Assembly (NCBI RefSeq): GCF_000336635.1
Contig: NZ_AOLY01000035.1
Coordinates: 1-64,000 of the forward strand
Source: Haloarcula japonica DSM 6131
GTDB lineage: Archaea > Halobacteriota > Halobacteria > Halobacteriales > Haloarculaceae
Direction: 5' to 3'
Length of the DNA: 64,000 bases
A program made the translations under genes and the position numbers. Each line of letters opens with the position of its first letter. The stretch's first letter is position 1. The notes under the pieces are model-generated. The model made no database searches, was not told where the DNA came from, and saw only the letters and a program-made list of their open reading frames with translations. Below are positions 32,463 through 42,800 of this stretch, piece by piece.

Positions 32463-32726
32463 ATGCTCAGTATCGATATCGACCAGTTCATGCTGGAACT
32501 CAAGGACGGAGCGTTCAAGAGCGTCGGGCCGTCGAATAAAGAAGCAACCATCAAGATGTACGACGTGGAGGGCGTCGACGTTCGGGAGTACGGCGACAAG
32601 CGCGTGAAAATTGCCTTCGAGGACGAACAGGGGAGCGAAATCGAGGTCGCTCTGTTCCCGGAGCAGGCAAAAGCGGTCGCTTCAGGGCTCGAACTGCTGG
32701 AAGAAGAGAGCGAGATGTTCGAATAG
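32463..32726 (+). CDS. Small conserved haloarchaeal protein (87 aa)
   Basis: An 87-residue acidic protein, mainly beta-stranded with a C-terminal helix: FMLELKDGAFKSVGPSNKEA, then EGVDVREYGDKRVKIAFEDE and LFPEQAKAVASGLELLEEES. It starts at the ATG 32463, 27 bases after the YIP1 stop, and may be co-transcribed. Codon use is typical of the neighbours. I do not recognise its family. The PH-like strand pattern is only suggestive. Confidence 0.75.
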   Translation: MLSIDIDQFMLELKDGAFKSVGPSNKEATIKMYDVEGVDVREYGDKRVKIAFEDEQGSEIEVALFPEQAKAVASGLELLEEESEMFE

Positions 32727-32761
32727 CGGACCTGTTTCGTTCGTCCGGAATTCGACAACCG

Positions 32762-32768
32762 TTTTAGG
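32762..32768 (+). promoter_or_regulatory. TATA box of the DHH-family gene
   Basis: TTTTAGG is centred 26 bases before the ATG at 32791, indicating a leaderless mRNA and confirming that start. Confidence 0.5.
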
Positions 32769-32790
32769 CCCGACATGCTTGCACCGTGTA

Positions 32791-34986
32791 ATGGGTTCGT
32801 GTATCATCTGCGGCAAATCTGTCGAAGGACGCATCTGTGACCTCCACGAGGAGGACGCCCTGTTCGAGTTCCGCGGCTCTCGTGCCGACCAGCTATCGGT
32901 CGACCGCTACTACCGCGGCAGTGTCGACGGCTTCGCCGAGTTCGGCGTGTTTGTCGACATCGGCGACAGCGTAACGGGGCTGCTCCACCGGAGCGAACTG
33001 GACCAACGGCTCGACTCCCTCGACTGGGACTCGGGCGACACCGTCTACGTCCAGGTCAAGAACGTACGGGACAACGGCAACGTCGACCTCGGCTGGTCGA
33101 TCCGCCAGTCCGAGCGCGAGTTCCGCGGCGTCCTCGTCGACGACCCGGACATCGGCCACTCCGTCCTGCTTGAGAACGAAGACGACGAAGACGAGGGGCA
33201 GTCAGACGACGGCTCCAACGAGGCCGAGTCCGAACCGTCAGCCGACGAATCGCCGAGCGACGACGAATCGAGTTCGGACGACGATTCCGACACAAGCCAG
33301 TCTGAATCCGAGAGTACCACAAGCGCCGGGACGGTCAGCCGGGCCAGTGATGACGACCGCGTCGAGGGTACTGCGGCTGTCGGCGGCAACGACAGCGGGT
33401 CGAACACCGCCGTCATGACCGAATCCGACGAGGAAGCCGACGCAGAGAGCGACGAGCAGACGGACGAAGCGACCGCAGCCGAACCGGTCGCCGCGGCTAT
33501 CGGCGACCTCGACGACCACGTCGGTGCGGACGTTCGACTGGAGGGCGAAGTCGTCGGCATCCGGCAAACCTCCGGGCCGACGGTGTTCGAACTGCAGGAC
33601 GAGAGCGGGACGGTCGACTGCGCGGCCTTTGTCGAGGCCGGCGTCCGTGCCTACCCCGAGGTCGAGGAAGACGACTACGTCCGACTGTCGGGCGAAGTCC
33701 GCGAGCGTCGCGGCGAACTGCAGGTCGAGACCGAGGAGCTCACCGTGCTCGAAGCCGAGGAGCGCGAGGAAGTCGAACAGCGACTCGCCGACGCCCTCGA
33801 CGACGAGGCCCGACCTGACACGGCTGAACCGCTTGCCGACGACACGGCGGTCGCGGCCCTCTCTGACCAGCTGGTCGAGGCGGCGACCCAGATCCGGAAG
33901 GCAGTGCTGACCGACCGACCGGTCATCGTCCGCCACGCCAACACCGCGGACGGCTACCTCGCCGGCAGCGCGCTCGAACGGGCCGCGCTCCCGCTGGTCA
34001 CCGAGCAGCACCGCCGCGCCGACGCGAAGTACCACTACTTCGACCGGCGACCTATCGAGGGCGGCGTCTACGACATGGACGACGCGACGAAGGACACGAC
34101 GACGATGCTCGACAACCGGGAGCGCCACGAGGAGAAGCTCCCGCTGTTCGTCTTCGTCGCCGCCGGCGGTACGCGCGAGAGCCTCGACGGCTTCGACCTG
34201 CTGAACGTCTACGGCGCGCCGAGCGTCGTCATCGACGACATCGACGTCGACGGCGCGGTCGTCGACACGGTCGACGCCGTCGTCTCGCCTTCGGCCGACA
34301 CCGTTTCCGAGACCACGTCGACGGCGCTCGCAGCCAACGTGGCCGCACACGTCAACGAAGACGTTCGCGACGACCTGGAACATCTCCCGGCCGTGAGCTT
34401 CTGGGAAGACATCCCCGAACCGTACGTCGAAGCCGCCAGCGAGGCCGGTTACGACGAGACCGCGGTGTCGGAGCTGCGCGAAGCCGTCGCGCTCGAAGCC
34501 CACTACCAGTCCTACGAGGACAAGCGCGAACTCATCACTGACCTCGTGTTCGGCGACGACGAGGAGGACGTGGGCGGCCTCGCCGGCCACATCGCCGAGC
34601 AGTTCCGCGAGAAGGTCGACGAGGAGGTGTCCACCGCCCGCGCGAATCTGGACCACCGGACCGTCGACGGCGTGGACATCGCCGTCCTCGATACGGACGC
34701 CTTCACCCACCAGTACGAGTTCCCGCCGGAGTCGCTCCTGCTCGATGAACTCCACCGTGACGTTCGCGACGAGAGCGACGCGGTGCTCGGCATCTCGACG
34801 GACACGATGTACGTCCGTGCCAACGGCGACCTCGACCTGCACGAGCTGGTCAACGAGGTCAGCGAGCGCGTGCCGGAAGGCGGCGTCGCGACGCGGAGCG
34901 TCCGCGAGGGGACCATCCGCTATCTGGCCGGCGAGCGACCGGCCGTCCTCGACGCCACGCTCGACGTGCTGGCCGACGAACTGTAA
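32791..34986 (+). CDS. RecJ-like DHH-family protein with zinc finger, S1 and OB domains
   Basis: A 731-residue nucleic-acid protein. A C2CH finger (Cys4, Cys7, Cys16, His19 in CIICGKSVEGRICDLH) leads into an S1 domain (YYRGSVDGFAEFGVFVDIGD). After a long Asp/Ser/Glu linker comes an OB fold (VGADVRLEGEVVGIRQTSGP) and a C-terminal DHH/RecJ-like region (VIVRHANTADGYLAGSAL). Key DHH residues look changed: the first motif lacks the usual paired Asp and the DHH triad reads IDD, so nuclease activity is doubtful. Archaeal RecJ-like proteins associate with replication or RNA turnover complexes. The TATA box at 32762 fixes the start. Confidence 0.82.
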   Translation: MGSCIICGKSVEGRICDLHEEDALFEFRGSRADQLSVDRYYRGSVDGFAEFGVFVDIGDSVTGLLHRSELDQRLDSLDWDSGDTVYVQVKNVRDNGNVDLGWSIRQSEREFRGVLVDDPDIGHSVLLENEDDEDEGQSDDGSNEAESEPSADESPSDDESSSDDDSDTSQSESESTTSAGTVSRASDDDRVEGTAAVGGNDSGSNTAVMTESDEEADAESDEQTDEATAAEPVAAAIGDLDDHVGADVRLEGEVVGIRQTSGPTVFELQDESGTVDCAAFVEAGVRAYPEVEEDDYVRLSGEVRERRGELQVETEELTVLEAEEREEVEQRLADALDDEARPDTAEPLADDTAVAALSDQLVEAATQIRKAVLTDRPVIVRHANTADGYLAGSALERAALPLVTEQHRRADAKYHYFDRRPIEGGVYDMDDATKDTTTMLDNRERHEEKLPLFVFVAAGGTRESLDGFDLLNVYGAPSVVIDDIDVDGAVVDTVDAVVSPSADTVSETTSTALAANVAAHVNEDVRDDLEHLPAVSFWEDIPEPYVEAASEAGYDETAVSELREAVALEAHYQSYEDKRELITDLVFGDDEEDVGGLAGHIAEQFREKVDEEVSTARANLDHRTVDGVDIAVLDTDAFTHQYEFPPESLLLDELHRDVRDESDAVLGISTDTMYVRANGDLDLHELVNEVSERVPEGGVATRSVREGTIRYLAGERPAVLDATLDVLADEL

Positions 34987-35026
34987 CGCAGGGGACTTTT
35001 TCTCCCCGCCGGCTGTCTTCTCGGTC

Positions 35027-35515
35027 ATGAGCGACGGCCCCGTCAACGAAGCCGACCTCGACTGGACCGACCACGAACACGGCGACCGCACGTTCAAGCG
35101 CAAGCAGCTCGGTGACGCCGCCGGCGGCGAGCAACTCGGTGCGAGCCTCTATGCCGTTCCGCCGGGCAAGCGGCTCTGGGTGCGCCATTATCACGAGGGC
35201 AACGAGGAAGCGATATTCGTCCGTGGCGGAACGGGTACGCTCTGGCTCGGTCCCGAGGCCGACGAGCACGCGCTCGAGCCGGGTGATTACGTCGCGCTCC
35301 CGGCCGGCGAGGAGAGCGCACACGAAATCGAAGCCGGCGAGTCGGAACTCCAGCTGTTGATGGTTTCGACGATGGAAGAGCCGGATATCACCGTCTACCC
35401 TGATCGGGAGATGGTCGGGCTGTACGGCGGGTCGCCCCCAGGCGGCGAGAAAGCCGACCGGACGCTGTCGACGTATCTCGATATAAACGCGGAAAAGGAG
35501 TACTGGGAGGAGTGA
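35027..35515 (+). CDS. Cupin domain protein
   Basis: A 162-residue single-domain cupin. The two metal-binding motifs are visible: WVRHYHEGNEEAIFVRGGTG (two His and a Glu, about 55-74) and PGDYVALPAGEESAHEI (about 92-108, terminal His). Some cupins are isomerases, dioxygenases or sensors, so the specific role is undecided. The ATG at 35027 is 41 bases after the RecJ-like gene. The T-run at 34996-35001 may be its TATA element. Confidence 0.85.
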   Translation: MSDGPVNEADLDWTDHEHGDRTFKRKQLGDAAGGEQLGASLYAVPPGKRLWVRHYHEGNEEAIFVRGGTGTLWLGPEADEHALEPGDYVALPAGEESAHEIEAGESELQLLMVSTMEEPDITVYPDREMVGLYGGSPPGGEKADRTLSTYLDINAEKEYWEE

Positions 35516-35518
35516 ATC

Positions 35519-37411
35519 TTACCGGCTGCCGACGTCGAATTCCGACAGCATCGTCTGGAGCCGCTCGGACTGCTTGGCGAGCGATTCGATGCTGGCGCTG
35601 ACCTGCGACATGGATGCGGCCTGTTCCTCTGCGGTCGCGGAGGCGGTTTCGGTCTCCGCGGCGGTCGCCTCGCTGATGTCCACGGCTTCCTCGACCATCG
35701 ACACCGCTTCCTCGGTCGTGGCGGCCTGGTCGTCGGTCGTGTCGCTGATCTCCTGAATCCCGTTGTCAGTCGCCTCTGCGTTCTCTGCCACTTGCGTGAA
35801 CGTGTCGACGACTTCTTCGACGGCTTCGGTACTCTCCTGCATGTCCTGCTTTGCTCCCCGTGCCTCTGTGACTGTGGTTTCTGTCTGGGCCTGTGTCTCT
35901 TGGATGAGCTGTTCGATTTCAGTCGCCGAGGCCTGGGTTTCCTCGGCCAACTGCTTGACCTCGTCCGCGACGACCGCGAACCCGTCACCACCCGACCCGT
36001 TTCCGGCCCGTGCAGCCTCGATATTGGCATTCAGGGCCAGCATGTTCGTCTGCTCGGCGATGTCGCCGATGAGATCGACGATCTCGCCGATCTCTGCCAT
36101 CTTCTCGTCCAGTCGCTCTACGTTTTCGACCGTCGAGTCGATGGCGGTCTGAACCTCACGGGAGCCCGCTATCGCTTCCTGTGCCGTCTCTTCCCCGTCG
36201 TCCGCGATCTCGGCTGTCTCGCGGGACCGCTCTGCGACGGTTTCGGCGGAGGCGGCGACCTCTTCGACGGTCGCCGAGAGATCGGTCATCTCGCCGGAGA
36301 CGGTTTCAAGCATCTCCCGCTGTTCGGCTGCCCCGCTGGCGATGCCCTGAATCGATTCGCTCATGTCTTCGCTAGCCCCCGTTGCCTCGTTGGCACCGGC
36401 CGTGGCCTGGTCGCTCGTCGACGCGACCTCCTGCGAGAACGTCTGTATCTCTTCCATCGCCGACTCCGTCTCCGTCATCATCTTGTTGAACGACTCGGCG
36501 ATCTGTGCCATCGCATCGCTCTCGCTGTCGGGGTCGATCCGGACTGTGAGGTCGCCGTCGGCCGCCTGGGACATCGCCGCGCTGTACGCGTCGGCCGTGG
36601 TTTCAAGGTAGTCGTTGAACTCTTCGACCTCCCGCTGTCGGGCCTCGGCCTCGGCTTTGGCCTCCTCGGCCTCGGCGATGGTCCGTTCCATTTCGGCTTT
36701 CTTCTCCTCCAGGTTTTCGACCTCTTGGGTCTTCGATTTAGCCTGTTGGAGTTGTTCTTCTGCCGCTTCGCGGGAGCGTTCGGTCGAGGCCCAGTGGGCC
36801 ATCAGCGCCGCAGCTAACATGAGGACGAACGCCGCGTGGATGAACGCCCACGCCCACGGGTTGTTGATCGCCGCCGAGTGGTTGTACACCCGGCTCGGGT
36901 CTATCATGCCGAAAATCCCGTGCTGGACGGAGACGTAGCCGATACCGAGGAAAAACGGCAGCCAGTCTTCGTAGACGGCAACGACGGCCATCACGACGAA
37001 AAAGTGGAAGTGGGCCTCGATGTACCCACCGGAGAAGTGGACAAGGAACCCGGATGTCGTGACCAGTCCCATCGTCGCCAGCGCGGTCCGCGTTCGCCGA
37101 CCGAACCACGGCAATCTCGCTAAGACCGCGAGGCCGACGACGACCCCGACCTCTGCGAGAACGTGGAGCGTGTCGATCTCGGGAAGCGTCGCGCCCGTGA
37201 CAAGCGATTCGGTTCCCGAATACAGCCCAAGCGCCAGCAGGAACGGCACGTGCGCAAGCAGCAGAATGAGGATATTGCGGTGTCGGCCTCGCCATGTCTC
37301 GTCGGGGATCGTATCGCCACTCGGAATGTATGCGATGAACTCTTGGAATCGTTCCGTCGGCGTCAGTTCCCGGGAGCGAGTTTGTGCAGACCCACTGGTC
37401 GTGTCTGGCAT
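35519..37411 (-). CDS. htr8: Methyl-accepting transducer with six-helix membrane sensor (HtrVIII-like)
   Basis: A 630-residue chemotaxis transducer. Residues ~45-205 form about six membrane helices rich in His ([34 protein letters not shown]), as in Halobacterium HtrVIII, which senses oxygen through a cytochrome-oxidase-like membrane domain. A coiled coil (about 215-265), a HAMP-like segment and a signalling domain follow, with the hairpin tip [20 protein letters not shown] and [14 protein letters not shown]. It would signal to CheA/CheW, not present here. A TATA-like CTTTTAG (minus strand, 37438-37444) supports the start. Confidence 0.82.
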   Translation of the reverse strand: MPDTTSGSAQTRSRELTPTERFQEFIAYIPSGDTIPDETWRGRHRNILILLLAHVPFLLALGLYSGTESLVTGATLPEIDTLHVLAEVGVVVGLAVLARLPWFGRRTRTALATMGLVTTSGFLVHFSGGYIEAHFHFFVVMAVVAVYEDWLPFFLGIGYVSVQHGIFGMIDPSRVYNHSAAINNPWAWAFIHAAFVLMLAAALMAHWASTERSREAAEEQLQQAKSKTQEVENLEEKKAEMERTIAEAEEAKAEAEARQREVEEFNDYLETTADAYSAAMSQAADGDLTVRIDPDSESDAMAQIAESFNKMMTETESAMEEIQTFSQEVASTSDQATAGANEATGASEDMSESIQGIASGAAEQREMLETVSGEMTDLSATVEEVAASAETVAERSRETAEIADDGEETAQEAIAGSREVQTAIDSTVENVERLDEKMAEIGEIVDLIGDIAEQTNMLALNANIEAARAGNGSGGDGFAVVADEVKQLAEETQASATEIEQLIQETQAQTETTVTEARGAKQDMQESTEAVEEVVDTFTQVAENAEATDNGIQEISDTTDDQAATTEEAVSMVEEAVDISEATAAETETASATAEEQAASMSQVSASIESLAKQSERLQTMLSEFDVGSR

Positions 37412-37801
37412 ATACTCACAGTCGAGGAGAGCAACGACTAAAAGACTCCCCTGGCAGTATCATTCGAAATAACGGGGTACAGCGTCTGAAAGCGGATTTC
37501 AACGTCTTAGGAGTTGTTTCCAGACCCTTCACTCACTGCCAACTGCTCCTCAGGTCCCGCTATGTATCAGTCGCTGAGACAGACCTGGCTGCCTTCTTGG
37601 CACCGTAGTACGCCCATTCCGCACTGTAACAGAACACACAGCCGCGGAAGGTCGGCCGGTCGAGGCTCCTAGTGTCGTCCGTTTCACCGCTCATACTCTG
37701 ACTTGGTGTGACAACACAATGAACCCCACGGCTACCCCTGTCGCTGACGATACCCGAGCGACACGCTTATTCGGCCGAGACGCCGATTTCGCACAACGCC
37801 G
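37412..37801. other. Intergenic region with one candidate small gene
   Basis: It contains the transducer promoter, an Elp3 promoter candidate (CTTATTCGG near 37764-37772) and a possible 44-codon gene on the minus strand (listed separately). Nothing else seen. Confidence 0.5.
37560..37694 (-). CDS. Candidate 44-aa protein with a CxxC motif
   Basis: A minus-strand frame from the ATG at 37694 to the TAG at 37560. It reads MSGETDDTRSLDRPTFRGCV and then FCYSAEWAYYGAKKAARS. The N-terminal half is acidic and haloarchaeal-like, with one CxxC pair (CVFC) resembling half a zinc knuckle. Haloarchaea encode many such micro zinc proteins, but with a single Cys pair metal binding would require a dimer or another ligand. 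No clear TATA box was found. Confidence 0.35.
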   Translation of the reverse strand: MSGETDDTRSLDRPTFRGCVFCYSAEWAYYGAKKAARSVSATDT

Positions 37802-39457
37802 ATGAGCACGGAGACGCCGGACCCAGACGAGACAGAGACCTTCCAGCAGGTGTGTGCGGAGCTGGTCGACCGGATTCTCGCAGGCGAGGTCGAGCGCGAC
37901 GACGTCGAATCAGCCAAGATCGACGTCTGTCGGGAGTACTCCGCGCCGAAAGTGCCGAAAAACTCCGAACTGCTCGATTACGCGCCACAGGAGCACCGCG
38001 AAGTGCTGGAGGAGGTCCTCCAGCGCAAACCGGTTCGGACCGCCTCAGGTGTGTCCCCTATCGCGATCATGACCTCGCCCGAGCGGTGTCCCCACGGGAA
38101 GTGCCTGTACTGTCCCGGCGGTCCCGACTCGGAGTTCTCCTCCGCCCAGTCCTATACTGGTCACGAGCCCGCGGCCGCACGTGGCGAGCAGAACGACTAC
38201 GACCCGTACGGTCAGGTGACCCTCCGGCTCAACCAACTGCGAGAGATCGGCCATCCCGTCGACAAGGCCGAGCTCATCGTGATGGGCGGGACGATGACGG
38301 CCCGGAGCCACGACTATCAGGAGTGGTTCGTCAAGCGGGCTCTGGAGGCGATGAACGACTTCGACGTGGACGGAGAGCCGACGCCCGCAGAGGACGTGAG
38401 CTTCGCCGAGGACGACTACGAGTTCCGCTATCTGGAGGACGTCATCGCGGAGAACGAAACCGCCGACGTCCGCAACGTCGCCACGACGTTCGAAACGAAG
38501 CCGGACTGGTGTGACCCCGAACAGATCGACCGGATGCTCGACCTCGGTGGGACGAAAGTCGAGGTGGGCGTCCAGACGACCTTCGAGCGGATCAACCGCG
38601 AGATGCACCGCGGCCACGGCGTCCAGGCCTCCATTGACGCGAACCGCCGACTCCGCGACTCGGGGTTCAAGGTCGGGTTCCACATGATGCCGGGCCAGCC
38701 TGGGATGTCAAAGGAGATGTGTCTGGAGGACTTCCGGCGCATCTTCGATGAGACGGACTGGCGGCCGGACTACCTGAAGATATACCCGACGTTGATCGTC
38801 GAAGGTACTGTCACCTACGACTGGTGGCGCAAAGACGAGTTCGACCCGTTAGACAACGACGAGGCCGCCGAATTAGTCGCCGAAATCAAAGACATGATTC
38901 CCCGCTACACCCGCCTCCAGCGCGTCCAGCGGGACATCCCGGCGGACTTCATCGAGGGCGGTGTCTGGAAGTCGAACCTCCGCCAGCTCGCCTGGCAGCG
39001 CATGGAAGAACACGGCTGGACGTGTGACTGTATCCGCTGTCGTGAGGCCGGACATAGCGACGATGAGGCCGAGAACATCGAACTCGACGTGATGACCTAC
39101 GAGGCCTGTGGCGGCACGGAACATTTCATCTCCTTCGAAGACTTCGAGAACGACGTCCTCGTCGGCTTCTGTCGACTCCGGTTCCCCAACGATCCGGTCC
39201 GCCGGGAGCTACAGGACGCCGCAATCGTGCGCGAACTCCACGTCTACGGCAACGCCGTCGGTGTCGGCCAGGAGGGCGACGACGGGGACCACCAGCACAA
39301 AGGCTACGGCAAGCAACTGCTGGAAAAAGCCGAAACACTGGCAAGGGACGCCGGCTACCCGAAACTGGCCGTCATTTCCGGTATCGGCGTCCGGCAGTAC
39401 TACCGGGAGAAGCTGGGGTACAAGCAGGACGGGCCGTACGTGAGTAAGCGTCTCTGA
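37802..39457 (+). CDS. elp3: Elp3 tRNA uridine-34 carboxymethylation enzyme (radical SAM plus GNAT)
   Basis: A 551-residue Elp3 protein, which adds the carboxymethyl-type group to wobble uridine-34 of tRNAs using acetyl-CoA. The radical-SAM cysteines are Cys96, Cys101 and Cys104 in CPHGKCLYCPGG. The SAM domain continues with VEVGVQTTFERINREMHRGH. The C-terminal GNAT domain (about 400-551) includes RELHVYGNAVGVGQ and HKGYGKQLLEKAE. Length fits archaeal Elp3. It stands alone with a TATA-like CTTATTC about 30 bases upstream. Confidence 0.95.
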   Translation: MSTETPDPDETETFQQVCAELVDRILAGEVERDDVESAKIDVCREYSAPKVPKNSELLDYAPQEHREVLEEVLQRKPVRTASGVSPIAIMTSPERCPHGKCLYCPGGPDSEFSSAQSYTGHEPAAARGEQNDYDPYGQVTLRLNQLREIGHPVDKAELIVMGGTMTARSHDYQEWFVKRALEAMNDFDVDGEPTPAEDVSFAEDDYEFRYLEDVIAENETADVRNVATTFETKPDWCDPEQIDRMLDLGGTKVEVGVQTTFERINREMHRGHGVQASIDANRRLRDSGFKVGFHMMPGQPGMSKEMCLEDFRRIFDETDWRPDYLKIYPTLIVEGTVTYDWWRKDEFDPLDNDEAAELVAEIKDMIPRYTRLQRVQRDIPADFIEGGVWKSNLRQLAWQRMEEHGWTCDCIRCREAGHSDDEAENIELDVMTYEACGGTEHFISFEDFENDVLVGFCRLRFPNDPVRRELQDAAIVRELHVYGNAVGVGQEGDDGDHQHKGYGKQLLEKAETLARDAGYPKLAVISGIGVRQYYREKLGYKQDGPYVSKRL

Positions 39458-39780
39458 TAGCTTCCCGATCTGATTTCTCCCTTTGTCATCCCCAGGTATG
39501 TGACTGAGCGTCCTGTCGATAGATCATAGCTACAGAACTACGCTGTTGTGTGTCTGGCTAGCTGAGAGGTACCTTCATCGCGCGGCAGAAGTCAATCGAC
39601 GACGGAAAGAACGGCCGCCGTTTGAGGCACTATATGTATACCGACATACCAGCCCTGTGGTCCGGGCGCGCTGAACAGGCCATTACCTGTAATGTTGTGG
39701 TTCACTCCTTATCAGACTAGAACTGGCGGTAGCGGCCGGTAGACGCGATAATAGGACCTTACTTGGCGATTCGTTCCCGC
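39458..39780. other. Intergenic region, no gene seen
   Basis: About 320 bases with no convincing frame. The DNA is moderately AT-rich, with several TATA-like strings (ATATGTATACC near 39629, ATAATAGG near 39748). It separates Elp3 from the surface-protein locus. Confidence 0.5.
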
Positions 39781-39790
39781 TAACTAATTA
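39781..39790 (+). promoter_or_regulatory. Promoter core of the large surface protein
   Basis: TAACTAATTA lies 23-32 bases before the ATG at 39813. The first eight bases recur at the same distance before the neighbouring surface protein. Confidence 0.5.
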
Positions 39791-39812
39791 CCATACTGTC
39801 ATCGGCCAACCC

Positions 39813-42800
39813 ATGGGTAAGATTACGGGCCTGTGGCTATCAGCGATGACGCTACTGGCTGTGGTTGCGGTGTCGACGACCCCGATGTTTGGGCCGGGCG
39901 TCGCGGCTGCGTCCAATCACGAGACAGAGACGATCGAGGGACCCGATATCGAGATACAGGACGCCGGACTGATTGACAAACGGGTCGATACGGGGCAGAT
40001 GAAGACGCCCGAGCCCGAGCTGTGGGTCACCTTCGAGAACTCGGGCGATACGGCCGGAGACGCCACGATCACCGTCGAAGTTGGCGGGCGGGAGGTGACG
40101 GTCATCGGCCCCGACGAAGCGACGGTTGCGTCGGATGAGTCGAAAAACGTGACCACGACGTACGTGCTGGAGACTAGTGACGGTGGCTACATCGAAAACG
40201 GGGAACACGAGGTGACGGTCAACGGTGAACCAGCGGGCACGCTGGTCGTCGGCGAACCGAATATCACCGTTACGGACCACTCTTGGAATACGACGACCGT
40301 CAGTGAGGGTGGAGCCGTCGAACTGACTGTCACCGCGGAGAATACGGGCACTGTCTCCGGACAGCGAGACATCTTCACCAGCGTTGACGGGACATCCGCC
40401 GGCGGGGTGTCATTCAACCTCCAGCCGGACGAATCAGGGACAGAGAAATACGTACACACGTTCGACGAGACCGGTGAGTTCGAGTTCGGTACTGCCGGGG
40501 AGACGCAAACTATCACGGTCGGTGAGCCACCGAGTTTTGCGGTGACAGAGCGCAAGCTCAATAGATCTACGGTCAACGTTGGCGAAGCTGTTGAGATAAC
40601 TGCTACCGTAACGAACACCGGCGACCGGGAAGGGAGCTTTGAGGTGCCGTTCACCGTCGATGGCAAAACCGAGGTAACAAGAGAGGTGACGCTGGACGGT
40701 GGTGATTCGACGACGGTGTCGTACATCCGCTCATTCGACAATAGCGGTAATCGAAGTATCTCGATAAACGATGTGGCTGCCGGGACACTCACTGTCGAAG
40801 CAGAGACCGGGGGCGGGGCTGGCCCACCGGACATCAAGGTACGTGATACCGGACTGATCGACAAGCGAGTCAATACGGCGGAGATGCAAACGCCCCAACC
40901 CGAGGTTTGGATCACCTTCGAGAACACGGGTGGCACCGCCGGGACTGTTCCGATTACCGTCGAAGTTGGCGGGCGGGAGGTGACGGTTATCAGTTCAACA
41001 GAGGTAACCGTCGAGTCAGGTGAACGAAACGTGACCTCGACCTACGTGTTAGAGACCGATGACGGGGGCTACATCGACGACGGGGAACACGAGGTGACTG
41101 TCAACGGTAACTCCGCCGGCACGCTGGTCGTTGGTAAGCCGAATATCACCGTCACGGACTACTCGTGGAACCGGACGACGGTCACCGAAGGCGGTGCCGT
41201 CGAACTGACTGTCACCGCAGAGAACACTGGGGCTGTGTCCGGTCATCGAGATATTTTCACCTACGTCGACGACAGGTCTGTCGATGCAGTGTCCTTTAGT
41301 CTTGGACCGGGTGAGTCCGGGACGGACACATACGTCCACACCTTTGAGCAAACTGGAACCCGTCAATTCTCTGTCGGAGATGCGAGCAAGACGATTACGG
41401 TCGAGGGGGTGAACGAAACCGAGGCTGCCACCGGTGAAAACGGGACTGGAACTGAAACAGCTACGGATGCCCAGTCTGCGACGTTCGAGGTGCGCGACGT
41501 AAAACTGAGCAATCAGTCCGTCGAAGCCGGCGAGTCAGTGGACGTGACGGCGACCGTGGAAAACGTCGGGACTGAGAGCGGGAACTACACCGCGGCGCTC
41601 ACAGAGAGCAATCAGACGCTCAAGTCCAAAACTATCGGTCCGATTGCCGGTGGTGAAACAGTAACTGTCTCCTTCAGTATCTCCTTCGACAACGAGGGCA
41701 TCCGCTCGCTCGCTATTGGTAACGCCGCCGCTGAAACACTCGCTGTCGAAGCCGAAAGCAGTAGTGACGGCGGTGGCGGCGGTAATGGAGGCGGAGGCGA
41801 CGGAGGCGGTGGTGGTGGAGGCGGTGGTGGTGGAGGCGGTGGTGGTGGAGGCGGTGGAGGCGGCGGATTCGACTTCGATGACAACTCAGACGAGGCCGAC
41901 AACGGCGGCGGCGCAGAGGCTCCCGCCATCTCACAGTCCCAGATCGACAACGGAGTCACTGTCCGAGTGACTGCCGACGCCGCGAACTCGACGGTCTCCC
42001 AGTCGCTGAACCGCTCCGGTCCGTCCGAGACCGCGCCGGCGTTCACCCTCTCTGCACTCTCACTCAACGTGACCAACGAAAGTGATGGGTTCAACGCGAC
42101 GATGCTCGGCCCGCACGCCACGCCGAACGACATGACCGAAGTTCAGGAAGACGGTGTGCGTGGGTACGTGACTGTCACTTCCGGTGCAAACGCGTCCGAC
42201 ATCAGCCGGGCGACCTACACCCTGCGGCTCAACGAGTCCGCGCTTCCGACCAACGGCTCGATGGACGGCGTCCGGGTGTTCCAGTACCACAACGGGTCTT
42301 GGGGGCAGCTACCCAGTACCGCCAACGCGACGAATATGTCTATCCAGGCGTCATCGTCCAATCTATCGACCATCGCTGTCGTTTCCCCGGTCGCTAATGC
42401 GTCCACTCCGACGACGACAGCCAGCCCCTCGAATACGAATGTATCGACTCCGATGCCCGCAGAACTCACCGTTTCTGATGCGTCCCTGATGGCTGACTGG
42501 GTCCGGGCCGGCTTCAACACATCGGCGCGAGCGACAGTCGAGAATCCGACCGACGAAACCGTCGAGCAGACGCTTACGGTCACTGTCGATGGCGATCCGG
42601 TCACTTATCGGACCGTTCGACTCAATGCCGGCGAACAAACTACTGTGACGATGGAGTTCGAGGCTGTCGACGGTGAAGTCGCGGTCAACGGCGTCAGTGC
42701 CGGTGACCTCCGTGTCGGCTCGGACACTGCACAGAGTACAGGCGGGTCCGGGACTGATGGGACTGGTGAGAGCGGCGGTGGCGCGGAGCCAGCCGCCGAA

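Noticed and set aside
33238..35103. 621-codon minus-strand frame opposite the RecJ-like gene
   Set aside because: Val/Asp/Gly-rich antisense pattern typical of GC-rich genes; the plus strand has clear domains and promoter.
41612..42133. Long minus-strand frame with polyproline
   Set aside because: It is the antisense shadow of the polyglycine tract of the surface protein.
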